A stretch of DNA of 44,518 bases from Bacteroidota bacterium (lineage in GTDB: Bacteria; Bacteroidota; Bacteroidia; AKYH767-A; OLB10). A model generated the notes under the pieces. The model was not told the DNA's origin. It searched no databases and saw only the letters and a list, made by a program, of their open reading frames with translations. The position numbers were made by a program, and so were the translations under genes. Positions 32,737 through 40,307 of the stretch are shown piece after piece. How positions within the stretch are numbered: position 1 is the stretch's first letter; each line of letters begins with the position of its first letter. Location of the stretch: the NCBI GenBank assembly GCA_025352785.1, contig JANXSD010000045.1, positions 1 through 44,518 on the forward strand, in the 5' to 3' direction.

Positions 32737-33480
32737 TTGAAAACTAATTATATTCCTAAAACAAGGATTAAAATTTATTTGCAAAAGTTTTTCAATAAAC
32801 TATTTAGCCCAATAGATTCCCCTTCTTCACAATTGTCTATAATTTCATCTTTACATGATGATGTTTCACCTTCACCGCATTTATTAGACTTAAGTATTAC
32901 AGCTATAAATGAATTGAAAAACATAGACTTAATTGATATAGCTTCTCGTGAAAAAATTGAGCAGAAATGGGTAAGTGTTTATCCAGGAGAACATTATAAA
33001 CTACTTGGAGCTTTAATGAAAACAATGCAACCAAAAGTTGTAATTGAAATTGGAACCTTTCTTGGGCAGGCAAGTTTGGTATTGAAAAAATATACTCCAT
33101 CTAATGCAGTTGTTCATACATTTGATATAGTAAAATGGGATGAGTTTCGCGACACTTGTTTTATGCAAAGTGATTTTAATGATGGTAAATTAGTACAACA
33201 TTTGGATGATCTCACAACTGATTCTGGCTTTATAAAGCATAAGCATTTGCTTATGAATGCTGATTTTATTTTTGTTGATGCTTTAAAAGACGGAATACAA
33301 GAAAAAATAATTTTAAATAAATTAGAAGAAATTCAATTAAAGCAAAATTGCATAGTTATGTTCGATGATATTAGAATGTGGACTATGATTAAAATTTGGA
33401 AAGATATTAAAAGGCCTAAGATGGATTTAACATCCTTCGGACATTGGTCGGGAACTGGCTTGATTGATTGGAACGGTTAA
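32737..33480 (+). CDS. Class I SAM-dependent methyltransferase (TTG start)
   Basis: 247 residues from a TTG at 32737 that gives MKTNYIPKTRIKIYLQKFF; no ATG is available before the conserved region. The core reads VVIEIGTFLGQASLVLKKY (about 93-111), TFDIVKWDEF as the acidic end of strand 2, and DFIFVDALKDGIQEK (about 168-182), then VMFDDIRMW (about 207-215). This matches small methyltransferases of the Methyltransf_24 type; the DALKDG and FDDIR positions are where a metal-dependent O-methyltransferase has its Asp ligands. Substrate unknown. The N-terminal 80 residues are not a recognised domain. Confidence 0.7.
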   Translation: MKTNYIPKTRIKIYLQKFFNKLFSPIDSPSSQLSIISSLHDDVSPSPHLLDLSITAINELKNIDLIDIASREKIEQKWVSVYPGEHYKLLGALMKTMQPKVVIEIGTFLGQASLVLKKYTPSNAVVHTFDIVKWDEFRDTCFMQSDFNDGKLVQHLDDLTTDSGFIKHKHLLMNADFIFVDALKDGIQEKIILNKLEEIQLKQNCIVMFDDIRMWTMIKIWKDIKRPKMDLTSFGHWSGTGLIDWNG

Positions 33481-33490
33481 AAAGTTATAG

Positions 33491-34441
33491 ATGATAAAAT
33501 ATTTAATTAGTTTTGTATTCGGGCTTATTTCAAGGTTAATGAGTAAACTTGTCATAGTATTAGACAATTTGCGCGTTTATTTTTCGCCGAATGTAGTTTC
33601 AATTGATTTGTTAGGAAAAAGGATTAAATTGTGTAACAAATCAAAAGATAATCTAACTTCAGTTTTAATAAAAGAATATGGAGTTTGGGAAATAGATGAA
33701 TTAAGTTTGTTTTGTATTTTATGTAAAGGTTCTAAAACTTTTATAGATGTCGGATCAAATATTGGATTGTATTCAATATTGGCTGAAAAATGTAATTCAT
33801 TTATTTTATCATATGCATTTGAGCCTGCTCCAGCTAATGCAAAACGTCTTTTAGAAAACTTTAGTTTAAATGAAATTAAAAATTGTAAATTAATTCAAAA
33901 GGCGGTTGGTGATAGTGATGGTTCAGTTTCATTTTTTGTTCCTTCAGATAATTCTAGTACAAGTGTAAGTTCAACAAGTGAAGCATTTACATCTTCTTGG
34001 CATAATAGACCTGTAGAAATAACAGTTCCGCAAATCACTCTTGATACTTTTGTAAATGAAGAAAAAATCGAAAAGGTTGATTTAATAAAGATGGATGCAG
34101 AGTATTATGAACTTAATGTTCTTAGAGGTTCAGAAGAACTATTTAAGAAACATAAGCCCTCCGTAATTTGCGAGGTAAATATTTACGAAATTTTATCTTT
34201 TTATTTACCAGATATGAAAAATAGAATTTCAAAAAGTCTTTCTTATGATATCGAAAGTTTTTTTAGAGATATTAATTATTCGATTTATTCTATTGGCAAA
34301 GATGGAATAATGCTTACTGAAAGTGTGCATATTCATCCTGATGCAAGGAATTTCTTGTTTTCTCCAATTAAATCTGAAAAATTATTTATTCCATATACTG
34401 ATGAAAAGGATATTTTAGATTTGATTTACAAAAATAAATAG
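33491..34441 (+). CDS. FkbM family methyltransferase
   Basis: 316 residues. A hydrophobic or amphipathic N-terminus (about 1-25) precedes the FkbM domain (about 80-240). Its motifs are FIDVGSNIGLYSILAEKC (about 78-95), AFEPAPANAKRLLENF (about 104-119), QKAVGDSDGSVSFFVPSDN, and the Thr-leu-Asp then LIKMDAEYYELNVLRGSEEL block (about 196-215). The family O-methylates sugars and polyketides. It is the third methyltransferase in a row in this glycan cluster, 10 bases after the last. The start ATG is well placed. Confidence 0.85.
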   Translation: MIKYLISFVFGLISRLMSKLVIVLDNLRVYFSPNVVSIDLLGKRIKLCNKSKDNLTSVLIKEYGVWEIDELSLFCILCKGSKTFIDVGSNIGLYSILAEKCNSFILSYAFEPAPANAKRLLENFSLNEIKNCKLIQKAVGDSDGSVSFFVPSDNSSTSVSSTSEAFTSSWHNRPVEITVPQITLDTFVNEEKIEKVDLIKMDAEYYELNVLRGSEELFKKHKPSVICEVNIYEILSFYLPDMKNRISKSLSYDIESFFRDINYSIYSIGKDGIMLTESVHIHPDARNFLFSPIKSEKLFIPYTDEKDILDLIYKNK

Positions 34442-34486
34442 TAATTTTTTAAAGAGATAATGCAATAAAAGACAATTTCTAAAATC

Positions 34487-35482
34487 ATGTTATCAATTAT
34501 TTTTGTTTATTACCATACACGCTTTTTTCTTCAAAAGTGTATTGAAAGTATAATTGAAAATGAGACGGATTTTAAGTTTGAAATAATTGTTTCAGATAAT
34601 GGTTCAGCCTCCGATGATAAAGATTTTTTCTTGAAATTATTCCCATCAATTGTTTGGATTGATATGATGGGTAATTATGGTTTTGCAAGAGGAAATAATG
34701 CTGCAATGAAGGTTGCAAATGGTGATTGTTATCTACTATTAAATACCGACACACTTCTTGAAAATAATGCCATATCAATTTGTTATACCCGATTAAATCA
34801 CGATAAAAGTTTAGTTGCCGCTGGATTGAATTTGAAATTTGATGATGGTGCTCCTCAAATCAGTGGTAGTTATTTTGTAGCTGGTGGACTAAATTATCTA
34901 TTGCCTTTACCCGTTACAGGCTTTGTAATTAAAAGGTTGTCAAAATTAATAGGGAAAAAGGCACCTCACGTAATAAATAGAGCAGAATCTGTAAATGTTG
35001 ATTGGATTAGTGGAGCTTTCTTAATGGTTAAAAAATCAGCCGTTTTGTCTGCAGGATTTATGGATGAGGATTTCTTTTTATACGCAGAAGAAACAGAATG
35101 GTGTTATCGTCTAGGTAGAGTAGGTAATTTAGTTCTTTTTGGTGATTTAAGCGTAATACATTACGAAGGTTTTAGTAGTAAATTAGAACATAATGATCAA
35201 GAAAGAGGCTATTATGAATTGCATACTAAACGTGGATTTCAATTAATGGTTTCTAACATTTTAAGAATTAGGAAACAGTATGGATTAATCTGGTATTTAT
35301 TTATTCTAATTTTTTATAGTTTGGAAGTTGTTTGGAGCTTTATAATAAGTTGTATTTTCCTATTGACTGGATCAAGTGAAAAGTTAAAACGTTGGTATGG
35401 TTTTTCACTTAATATTATTCAATTAGTTCGATTAATGCCAAAGATGATTTCAGGAACTCCTTATTTTTATAAAATGATTTAA
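34487..35482 (+). CDS. Family 2 glycosyltransferase (rhamnosyltransferase-like)
   Basis: 331 residues. The GT-A domain opens SIIFVYYHTRFFLQKCIESI and has EIIVSDNGSASDDKDF, MGNYGFARGNNAAMKVANGD and the DxD motif LLNTDTLL (about 84-91). The acceptor-side block VDWISGAFLMVKKSAVLSAGF then DEDFFLYAEETEWCYRL is that of WbbL-like rhamnosyl or related transferases. A C-terminal membrane-associated pair of hydrophobic helices (about 265-290) follows. The stop is one base from the stop of the opposite-strand GT4 gene. Sugar donor is not certain. Confidence 0.85.
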   Translation: MLSIIFVYYHTRFFLQKCIESIIENETDFKFEIIVSDNGSASDDKDFFLKLFPSIVWIDMMGNYGFARGNNAAMKVANGDCYLLLNTDTLLENNAISICYTRLNHDKSLVAAGLNLKFDDGAPQISGSYFVAGGLNYLLPLPVTGFVIKRLSKLIGKKAPHVINRAESVNVDWISGAFLMVKKSAVLSAGFMDEDFFLYAEETEWCYRLGRVGNLVLFGDLSVIHYEGFSSKLEHNDQERGYYELHTKRGFQLMVSNILRIRKQYGLIWYLFILIFYSLEVVWSFIISCIFLLTGSSEKLKRWYGFSLNIIQLVRLMPKMISGTPYFYKMI

Positions 35483-35483
35483 C

Positions 35484-36596
35484 TTAAGCAAAAAACAAAT
35501 TTAGTTTTTTAATAATATTGTCTAAGAAGTAATAATCATAGAATTCTCTTGGGCAAGGAGTTGGATCTAATTTTAAGGTGCTAGTAATTTGTTTTGCAAA
35601 TTCGATATGATTGTTGTCTTCAATTATAGTTAATTTATTATTTGTCAGTTGCTTTTCAATACCTATAGCACCTGTAAAGTACGACACCACATTTTTACTA
35701 TAACCTAAAGCTTCAATAACTTTTGTTTTAACACCACCACCTGAAATTATAGGGTTAATGTGTAGATCAGCTCCTTTAATATACAAATCAATATCATCAA
35801 CAAAGCCGGTATAAATAATTTTGTCCCATAATTGCGCAGGAAGATTTTTTATGGAATCCGGAATTCTTCTACCACAAATTAGAATTCTATAATCTGGTAA
35901 TTGCTTTTTAAGTTTGGGATTGATATTGTAAAGAATATCTTCAACAGCTTGCTGGTTTGGAAAATGGTCTAATGCTCCGTTAAAAAGGATGATGGGGATA
36001 TTAGCAGGAATATTTTGTTCTACACAAATTTGAGCTCTTTCAATTGGAAAGGTTACTGGTTGATCTTTATAGGGAATTCCATAGGCTAATGTTTGGCAAT
36101 GTTTATCACTTAAATTAAACTCTTTTCTTGCAAAATCTCTATCTTCATCAGTAATGCAAAATAAAGCATCTGAAAAACGATATACCCAACGTTCATACCA
36201 ATAAAGTAATCGCCAAACAGGGCTTCCTATGGATTTAAATCGCTGATATTCGATATTATGGGATCTGACATAACATGGTATTTTCAATAGCTTTTTTAAA
36301 ACATAGGCCTGCCAACCGTAATAGGGATGATCGGTAATAATATATTGGATTTTCCGGCTTTTGCAAAGTTTATATACCTTATAAACGTCCCAAACATTTA
36401 GGTATCGCCAACGGGTAGGACCAAAGAAATTTAATAATTCAAATGGAGCCTTTTCGGGGTTGGTATTTAGGTTTGTTGAGACAGCTAAAACTTCATGTTG
36501 TTTAGCTAAAGAACTAGTGAATGTAAAAATGGCTTTTTGGCCACCTGTTTGTGGTGGAAAAACATGGTAAGGCATCAAACTTAATATTCGGGCCAT
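35484..36596 (-). CDS. Family 4 (group 1) glycosyltransferase
   Basis: 370 residues of GT-B type. The N-terminal domain begins ARILSLMPYHVFPPQTGGQK with the GG(Q)K loop that binds the acceptor, and VRSHNIEYQRFKSIG (about 119-133) is a common GT4 block. The C-terminal nucleotide-binding domain has IILFNGALDHFPNQQAVEDI, YTGFVDDIDLYIKGADLHINPI and SGGGVKTKVIEAL with the GT4 Glu (EX7E-like region). No signal peptide. Transcribed divergently from the flippase across a 63-bp gap that holds -7 elements for both. Its partner sugar is unknown. Confidence 0.82.
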   Translation of the reverse strand: MARILSLMPYHVFPPQTGGQKAIFTFTSSLAKQHEVLAVSTNLNTNPEKAPFELLNFFGPTRWRYLNVWDVYKVYKLCKSRKIQYIITDHPYYGWQAYVLKKLLKIPCYVRSHNIEYQRFKSIGSPVWRLLYWYERWVYRFSDALFCITDEDRDFARKEFNLSDKHCQTLAYGIPYKDQPVTFPIERAQICVEQNIPANIPIILFNGALDHFPNQQAVEDILYNINPKLKKQLPDYRILICGRRIPDSIKNLPAQLWDKIIYTGFVDDIDLYIKGADLHINPIISGGGVKTKVIEALGYSKNVVSYFTGAIGIEKQLTNNKLTIIEDNNHIEFAKQITSTLKLDPTPCPREFYDYYFLDNIIKKLNLFFA

Positions 36597-36615
36597 TGAA
36601 TAATTAATTTAGGTA

Positions 36616-36623
36616 CAAAAGTA
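36616..36623 (-). promoter_or_regulatory. -7 element (TACTTTTG) for the GT4 gene
   Basis: Exact TAnnTTTG match on the minus strand, 19 bases upstream of the GT4 ATG. The -33 region falls on the flippase promoter, so the two would compete. No clear TTTG at -33. Confidence 0.45.
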
Positions 36624-36645
36624 AGCGAATATTACTATGAATACT

Positions 36646-36653
36646 TAGTTTTG
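36646..36653 (+). promoter_or_regulatory. -7 element (TAGTTTTG) for the flippase gene
   Basis: Exact TAnnTTTG match on the plus strand ending 6 bases before the TTG start of the flippase, which would make the transcript almost leaderless. It faces the opposite-strand -7 element 22 bases away. Confidence 0.45.
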
Positions 36654-36659
36654 TAAACC

Positions 36660-38141
36660 TTGGGAGTCATTCAACGACAAAGTTTAAAAAACCTATTAAG
36701 TGCCTATGCTGGAATTGCATTAGGCTTTATTAGCCTTTTCATAATTCAACCCCGCTTCCTTACTCCAGAAGAATTAGGTCTTACCAGAATATTATATTCT
36801 TTTTCATTTTTGATAGCAACTTTTGTACCTCTAGGGGTTAATAATATTACTAATAAATATTTTCCTGCCTTCAATAATCCTGATCGTAGAAATTATGGAT
36901 ATATTGGTTTTGCTATGTTGATCACCTTAATGGGATTATTTATAAGTTTTGCTTTATTATGGTTAACCAAAAACTATGTAATGTCTGTTTACCAGACTAA
37001 ATCAAAATTGTTTGTAGAATATTATTATTGTATTTTTCCAATGATTGCAATTTTTTCTGCAATTTTCACTCTGACAACCTATTTAATTGTTCGATTAAAA
37101 ACTACTGTTCCTCCTTTTATAAATGATGTTGTAGTTAGGATATTGGTAATGGGTGTTGTTACAATTTACCATTTTCAATTATTAACCTTTTCCCAATTTA
37201 TTTATGGATTTATTGGGGTTTATATTATTCAATTATTTTTACTTCTTTCTTATTTGTATTATATTGAAAAGCCAGGTTGGATTGTCGAATGGAGTTTCTT
37301 TAAAAAACAACCTGTAAGTTCCATGTTTACCTATGGCTTAATGTTGTGGACAGGAACAGTTGCCGCGGTTGGATTTAAGGAACTATCAACAATTATGTTG
37401 GCTAGATTTATGAGTTTAGAATATGTTGCAATTTATACTATTGCCGCATTCATTCCAACAGTTATTGAAGCACCTTTAGGAGCTTTGGAAAAAATTGCTT
37501 CGGCAAAAATTTCGTATGCATGGAACGAAAACAATAAAATTGAGATACAAAAAATTTACAATAAAAGTGTTAAATATTTGCTTTTAATTGGGGGGCTACT
37601 TTTTGTCGGTATAAATGTAAATATTGTTAATTTATTGAATTTTCTTCCTGCAAAATATAGCGAAGGACATTATGTGGTTTTAATAATAAGCATTAGTTCA
37701 ATGTTTAATATGGCAACTGGTTTAAATAATGCCATTCTCCTTTATTCTCATAAATACAAACCAGGTGCATTGCTAATGGTTTTATTAGTAGTAGTTAATT
37801 TTATTTTACAAATGTTGCTTGTTCCACATATTGGATTAATTGGTGCTGCAATTGCAACTGCCGTTTCTCAAATATTATTTAATGGTGCTAATTTTTTAAT
37901 GGTTTGGCGATATTTCCATTTTCAACCATTTGACAAAACAACACTTTTAATTTTGGCAATGATTACTGGCTGCTTCCTTTTTAATTTTATAATCCCTTCG
38001 CTTTACAATCCATTTATGGATATTTTATTGAGATCCATTATGATTTCAATGTTATATATTGGAGCGACTGTATACTTCAAATTAGTCCCCGAGCTTTATG
38101 GATTTCTCCCTATAGAAAAAATTAAAACTTGGTTTAAATAA
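36660..38141 (+). CDS. Wzx-like polysaccharide flippase
   Basis: 493 residues with about twelve to fourteen membrane segments and no other domain, the layout of MATE/Wzx-family exporters. The N-terminus GVIQRQSLKNLLSAYAGIALG then IIQPRFLTPEELGLTRIL is the usual opening of Bacteroidota oligosaccharide flippases. The start must be TTG at 36660: TAA lies at 36654-36656 in the same frame and the first internal Met is about 80 residues in. It would move lipid-linked oligosaccharide to the outer face of the inner membrane. Its stop is one base from the opposite-strand TPR gene. Confidence 0.85.
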   Translation: MGVIQRQSLKNLLSAYAGIALGFISLFIIQPRFLTPEELGLTRILYSFSFLIATFVPLGVNNITNKYFPAFNNPDRRNYGYIGFAMLITLMGLFISFALLWLTKNYVMSVYQTKSKLFVEYYYCIFPMIAIFSAIFTLTTYLIVRLKTTVPPFINDVVVRILVMGVVTIYHFQLLTFSQFIYGFIGVYIIQLFLLLSYLYYIEKPGWIVEWSFFKKQPVSSMFTYGLMLWTGTVAAVGFKELSTIMLARFMSLEYVAIYTIAAFIPTVIEAPLGALEKIASAKISYAWNENNKIEIQKIYNKSVKYLLLIGGLLFVGINVNIVNLLNFLPAKYSEGHYVVLIISISSMFNMATGLNNAILLYSHKYKPGALLMVLLVVVNFILQMLLVPHIGLIGAAIATAVSQILFNGANFLMVWRYFHFQPFDKTTLLILAMITGCFLFNFIIPSLYNPFMDILLRSIMISMLYIGATVYFKLVPELYGFLPIEKIKTWFK

Positions 38142-38142
38142 T

Positions 38143-38925
38143 TTATTTAGTCTTTAGTTTTAATAATAAATCTTCACATTCATTTTTTGTGATTTGCTCA
38201 TCTTCGTTTCTGGGAACAATTTTTATCGCATTATTTAAATTCGCTATGGCTAATAATTTATCTCCATTATTATCTCTTTCTTGGTAGGTTAGTGCAAGTT
38301 GTAAGTAGTGAATTGCATTTAATGGTTCAAGTTTTATAGCTGTTTGAAAATTTGCAATTGCATTTTCATAACTTCCTCCTGGCATTTTACCAAAGAGAGC
38401 ACTAATCATTGCTCTTTCAAATGTGTTAAATCCAGCAACGATAGTATGCCACCTTCCTAAAATATGATACGGGCCTGGAAGTTTTGGATTTAATTTTATT
38501 GCTAATTCAGCTTCTGTTTTAATAAGTTTTGCATTACTTATTTTCGTTTTGAATCCAGCTTTTTCGCTTAATAAACCAATCGCTAAAGCATGTGCATAAT
38601 GTGCATCCGCGCTTTGATTGTTGATAACAATTGCCTTTTTTGCTAGGTAGTCAGCGGTTTCGTACCAACTGTATTTGCCAGTTGTTGCTTCTGGTAAAGC
38701 ATGTCCAATTTTTGAATATAAAATGGATGTATTTTGTAATAAATTTATATTATTCGAATCATTGCGAAGCAAATTTTTAAAGATCGAAATAGATTCATTA
38801 AGCTTGCCCTCAACTTCTAATTTATAGGCGTAGTTGTATAATTGTTGCTCTTTTATATTGTTTTGAGCCAGTATTAAATTTGGAAAAAGAAAAACTAGAA
38901 GAAGGAATGTTCGAAATTGTTTCAA
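38143..38925 (-). CDS. Secreted TPR protein resembling RMD (FAM82) proteins
   Basis: 260 residues. A signal peptide MKQFRTFLLLVFLFPNLILA is read from a TTG start at 38925. The rest is helical: LYNYAYKLEVEGKLNESISIF, DAHYAHALAIGLLSEKAGF, AELAIKLNPKLPGPYHILGRWHTIVAG and then AMISALFGKMPGGSYENAI, FQTAIKLEPLNAIHYLQLAL. The HxLGRW block and ALFGKMPGGSYENAI resemble the regulator-of-microtubule-dynamics family. Function in bacteria is not known. A periplasmic scaffold is a reasonable inference. Its upstream region is the octanucleotide array; no promoter is seen there. Confidence 0.75.
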   Translation of the reverse strand: MKQFRTFLLLVFLFPNLILAQNNIKEQQLYNYAYKLEVEGKLNESISIFKNLLRNDSNNINLLQNTSILYSKIGHALPEATTGKYSWYETADYLAKKAIVINNQSADAHYAHALAIGLLSEKAGFKTKISNAKLIKTEAELAIKLNPKLPGPYHILGRWHTIVAGFNTFERAMISALFGKMPGGSYENAIANFQTAIKLEPLNAIHYLQLALTYQERDNNGDKLLAIANLNNAIKIVPRNEDEQITKNECEDLLLKLKTK

Positions 38926-38942
38926 TTGTTATTTGCTTTTAA

Positions 38943-39254
38943 CTCTTTATCTCATAAACTTATTATCACAAAAACTCATTTTCTCATTAACTCATTTTCT
39001 TATTATCTCATTAACTCATTAACTCATTATCTTATTATCTCATTAACTCATTATCTTATTTTCTCATTAACTCATTATCTAATTTTCTCATTAACTCATT
39101 ATCTTATTATCTAATTAACTCATTATCTTATTATCTAATTAACTCATTATCTAATTTTCTAATTAACTCATTAACTCATTAACTCATTAACTCATTATCT
39201 CATTATCTAATTAACTCATTAACTCATTAACTCATTATCTAATTAACTCATTAT
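38943..39254. repeat. 39-unit octanucleotide tandem array, CTNATTWW type
   Basis: 39 consecutive 8-bp units with no insertion or deletion. From unit 5 on every unit fits CT(C/T/A)ATT(AA/AT/TT); units 1, 2 and 4 are more degenerate (CTCTTTAT, CTCATAAA, CACAAAAA). CTCATTAA and CTCATTAT dominate. On the minus strand, the direction of both neighbouring genes, most units read as TTAATGAG or ATAATGAG, so each holds an overlapping TAA/ATG. The right end encodes the last three residues and stop of the channel gene (stop at 39243-39245). The left end lies 17 bases upstream of the TPR start. Confidence 0.95.
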
Positions 39255-40229
39255 CTCGTAAGTACTTATTTTCCTTAAATCGATTGCAGTTCTTCCATCA
39301 TTTGCTTGAGTAATTACTGAAACAAATTTTGCATTCCAGATAAGATCTTGCCATTTATAAGATGATCTTGCATATACTTGTTGAACATAAGTATCATCGA
39401 TGGCCTTTATGTTTATTAAAAATTCTGCATCCACACTTTCAAAATCATCTTTTGTTAAATCTCTTAAAGGACTTTCATCATCAATAGGGTGTACAATAGT
39501 CCAAGACATTGCTAAGAAGCTAATTTTTTCAACTTCTAATTTTAATCGTTGAAATCTTCGAATTAACTTACCATCTACTTCCTCATTATAGGAAAATAAA
39601 ATTTGAGATTCAACTTCTATCAACTGATTTGATCGCGCATTCGTTATTCTAAACATTAATGCAGTAGATGCTTTGTCTACAAATCTTGGATTGGAGTAGG
39701 GGGCGATTAAAGCATTTTTACTGTATAATAATTTAGCTGTTGGTCGAGAAAATTTTCCATATAGCAATCCAGTAGCTAATGCGAATCCTAATAATCCAAT
39801 AAAGGATTCTATTGATGCTAAGCTGCTATTAAATGTTCCAGTTGGATTTAATCTTCCATAACCTACTGTAGTTAATGATTGAGCAGAAAAGAAGAAAATT
39901 TCTTCAAACTTTTGTAGTTCTGAAGAATAAATCATTCCACTAATTGCATTTGGATCGATTATGTAATAAAGTATAGCGAAAAGGAAATTCACTATCATAT
40001 AAGAGCAAGAAACGATAAGAAAGAACTTAGCCCACGACATAGTTACTAATGCATGGTAAATATTGATTAGGCTAAATTTATTTCCTCCTAAACGTGCAAT
40101 ATTGGCGGAACCATCTGGATTAAGAACTCTTTGATGTGCATTATTTGCATTGTTACCAAATCCAAATTCCGGAGCATCTTCTTTCCTTTTGATACTCGCC
40201 ATAAAACGAAATTTTTTTCCTGAAGCCAT
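39243..40229 (-). CDS. Inward-rectifier potassium channel (KirBac type)
   Basis: 328 residues. Two membrane segments (about 66-92 and 134-158) flank a pore helix and the K+ selectivity filter TVGYG (121-125, in FFFSAQSLTTVGYGRLNPTG). The cytoplasmic C-terminal half (about 165-328) has the Kir immunoglobulin-like fold: YSKNALIAPYSNPRFVDKAS, LMFRITNARSNQLIEVE and the DDESPLRDLT segment. The N-terminus carries the slide-helix region (ARLGGNKFSLINIYHALV). Cytoplasmic ligands in related KirBac channels include polyamines and phospholipids; none can be named here. The last three residues (IMS) and the stop come from the octamer array. A terminator of the gene upstream lies just before its start. 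Confidence 0.92.
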   Translation of the reverse strand: MASGKKFRFMASIKRKEDAPEFGFGNNANNAHQRVLNPDGSANIARLGGNKFSLINIYHALVTMSWAKFFLIVSCSYMIVNFLFAILYYIIDPNAISGMIYSSELQKFEEIFFFSAQSLTTVGYGRLNPTGTFNSSLASIESFIGLLGFALATGLLYGKFSRPTAKLLYSKNALIAPYSNPRFVDKASTALMFRITNARSNQLIEVESQILFSYNEEVDGKLIRRFQRLKLEVEKISFLAMSWTIVHPIDDESPLRDLTKDDFESVDAEFLINIKAIDDTYVQQVYARSSYKWQDLIWNAKFVSVITQANDGRTAIDLRKISTYEIMS

Positions 40230-40249
40230 TTTATTTAATTTATTATAAC

Positions 40250-40287
40250 AAAAAACCCATCAGCACTATATTTTGTTTTGATGGGTT
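40250..40287 (-). terminator. Rho-independent terminator, minus strand
   Basis: A 9-bp stem (AACCCATCA at 40254-40262 with 40279-40287), a 16-base loop and, on the minus strand, a run of six T. It lies directly downstream of the reductase gene and upstream of the channel gene, separating the two. Confidence 0.85.
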
Positions 40288-40307
40288 GTAATTTTTATCA
40301 TTAAATT

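Noticed and set aside
38917-39114. Frame encoding an 8-residue repeat (SLTHYLIN type) through the octamer array
   Set aside because: It is a by-product of the 24-base coincidence of 8-bp units and codons, starts inside the opposite-strand TPR gene, and ends once CTAATTAA gives a stop in frame.
38943-39254. Octamer array read as a CRISPR array
   Set aside because: No spacers, unit of 8 bp, and no cas genes in the window.
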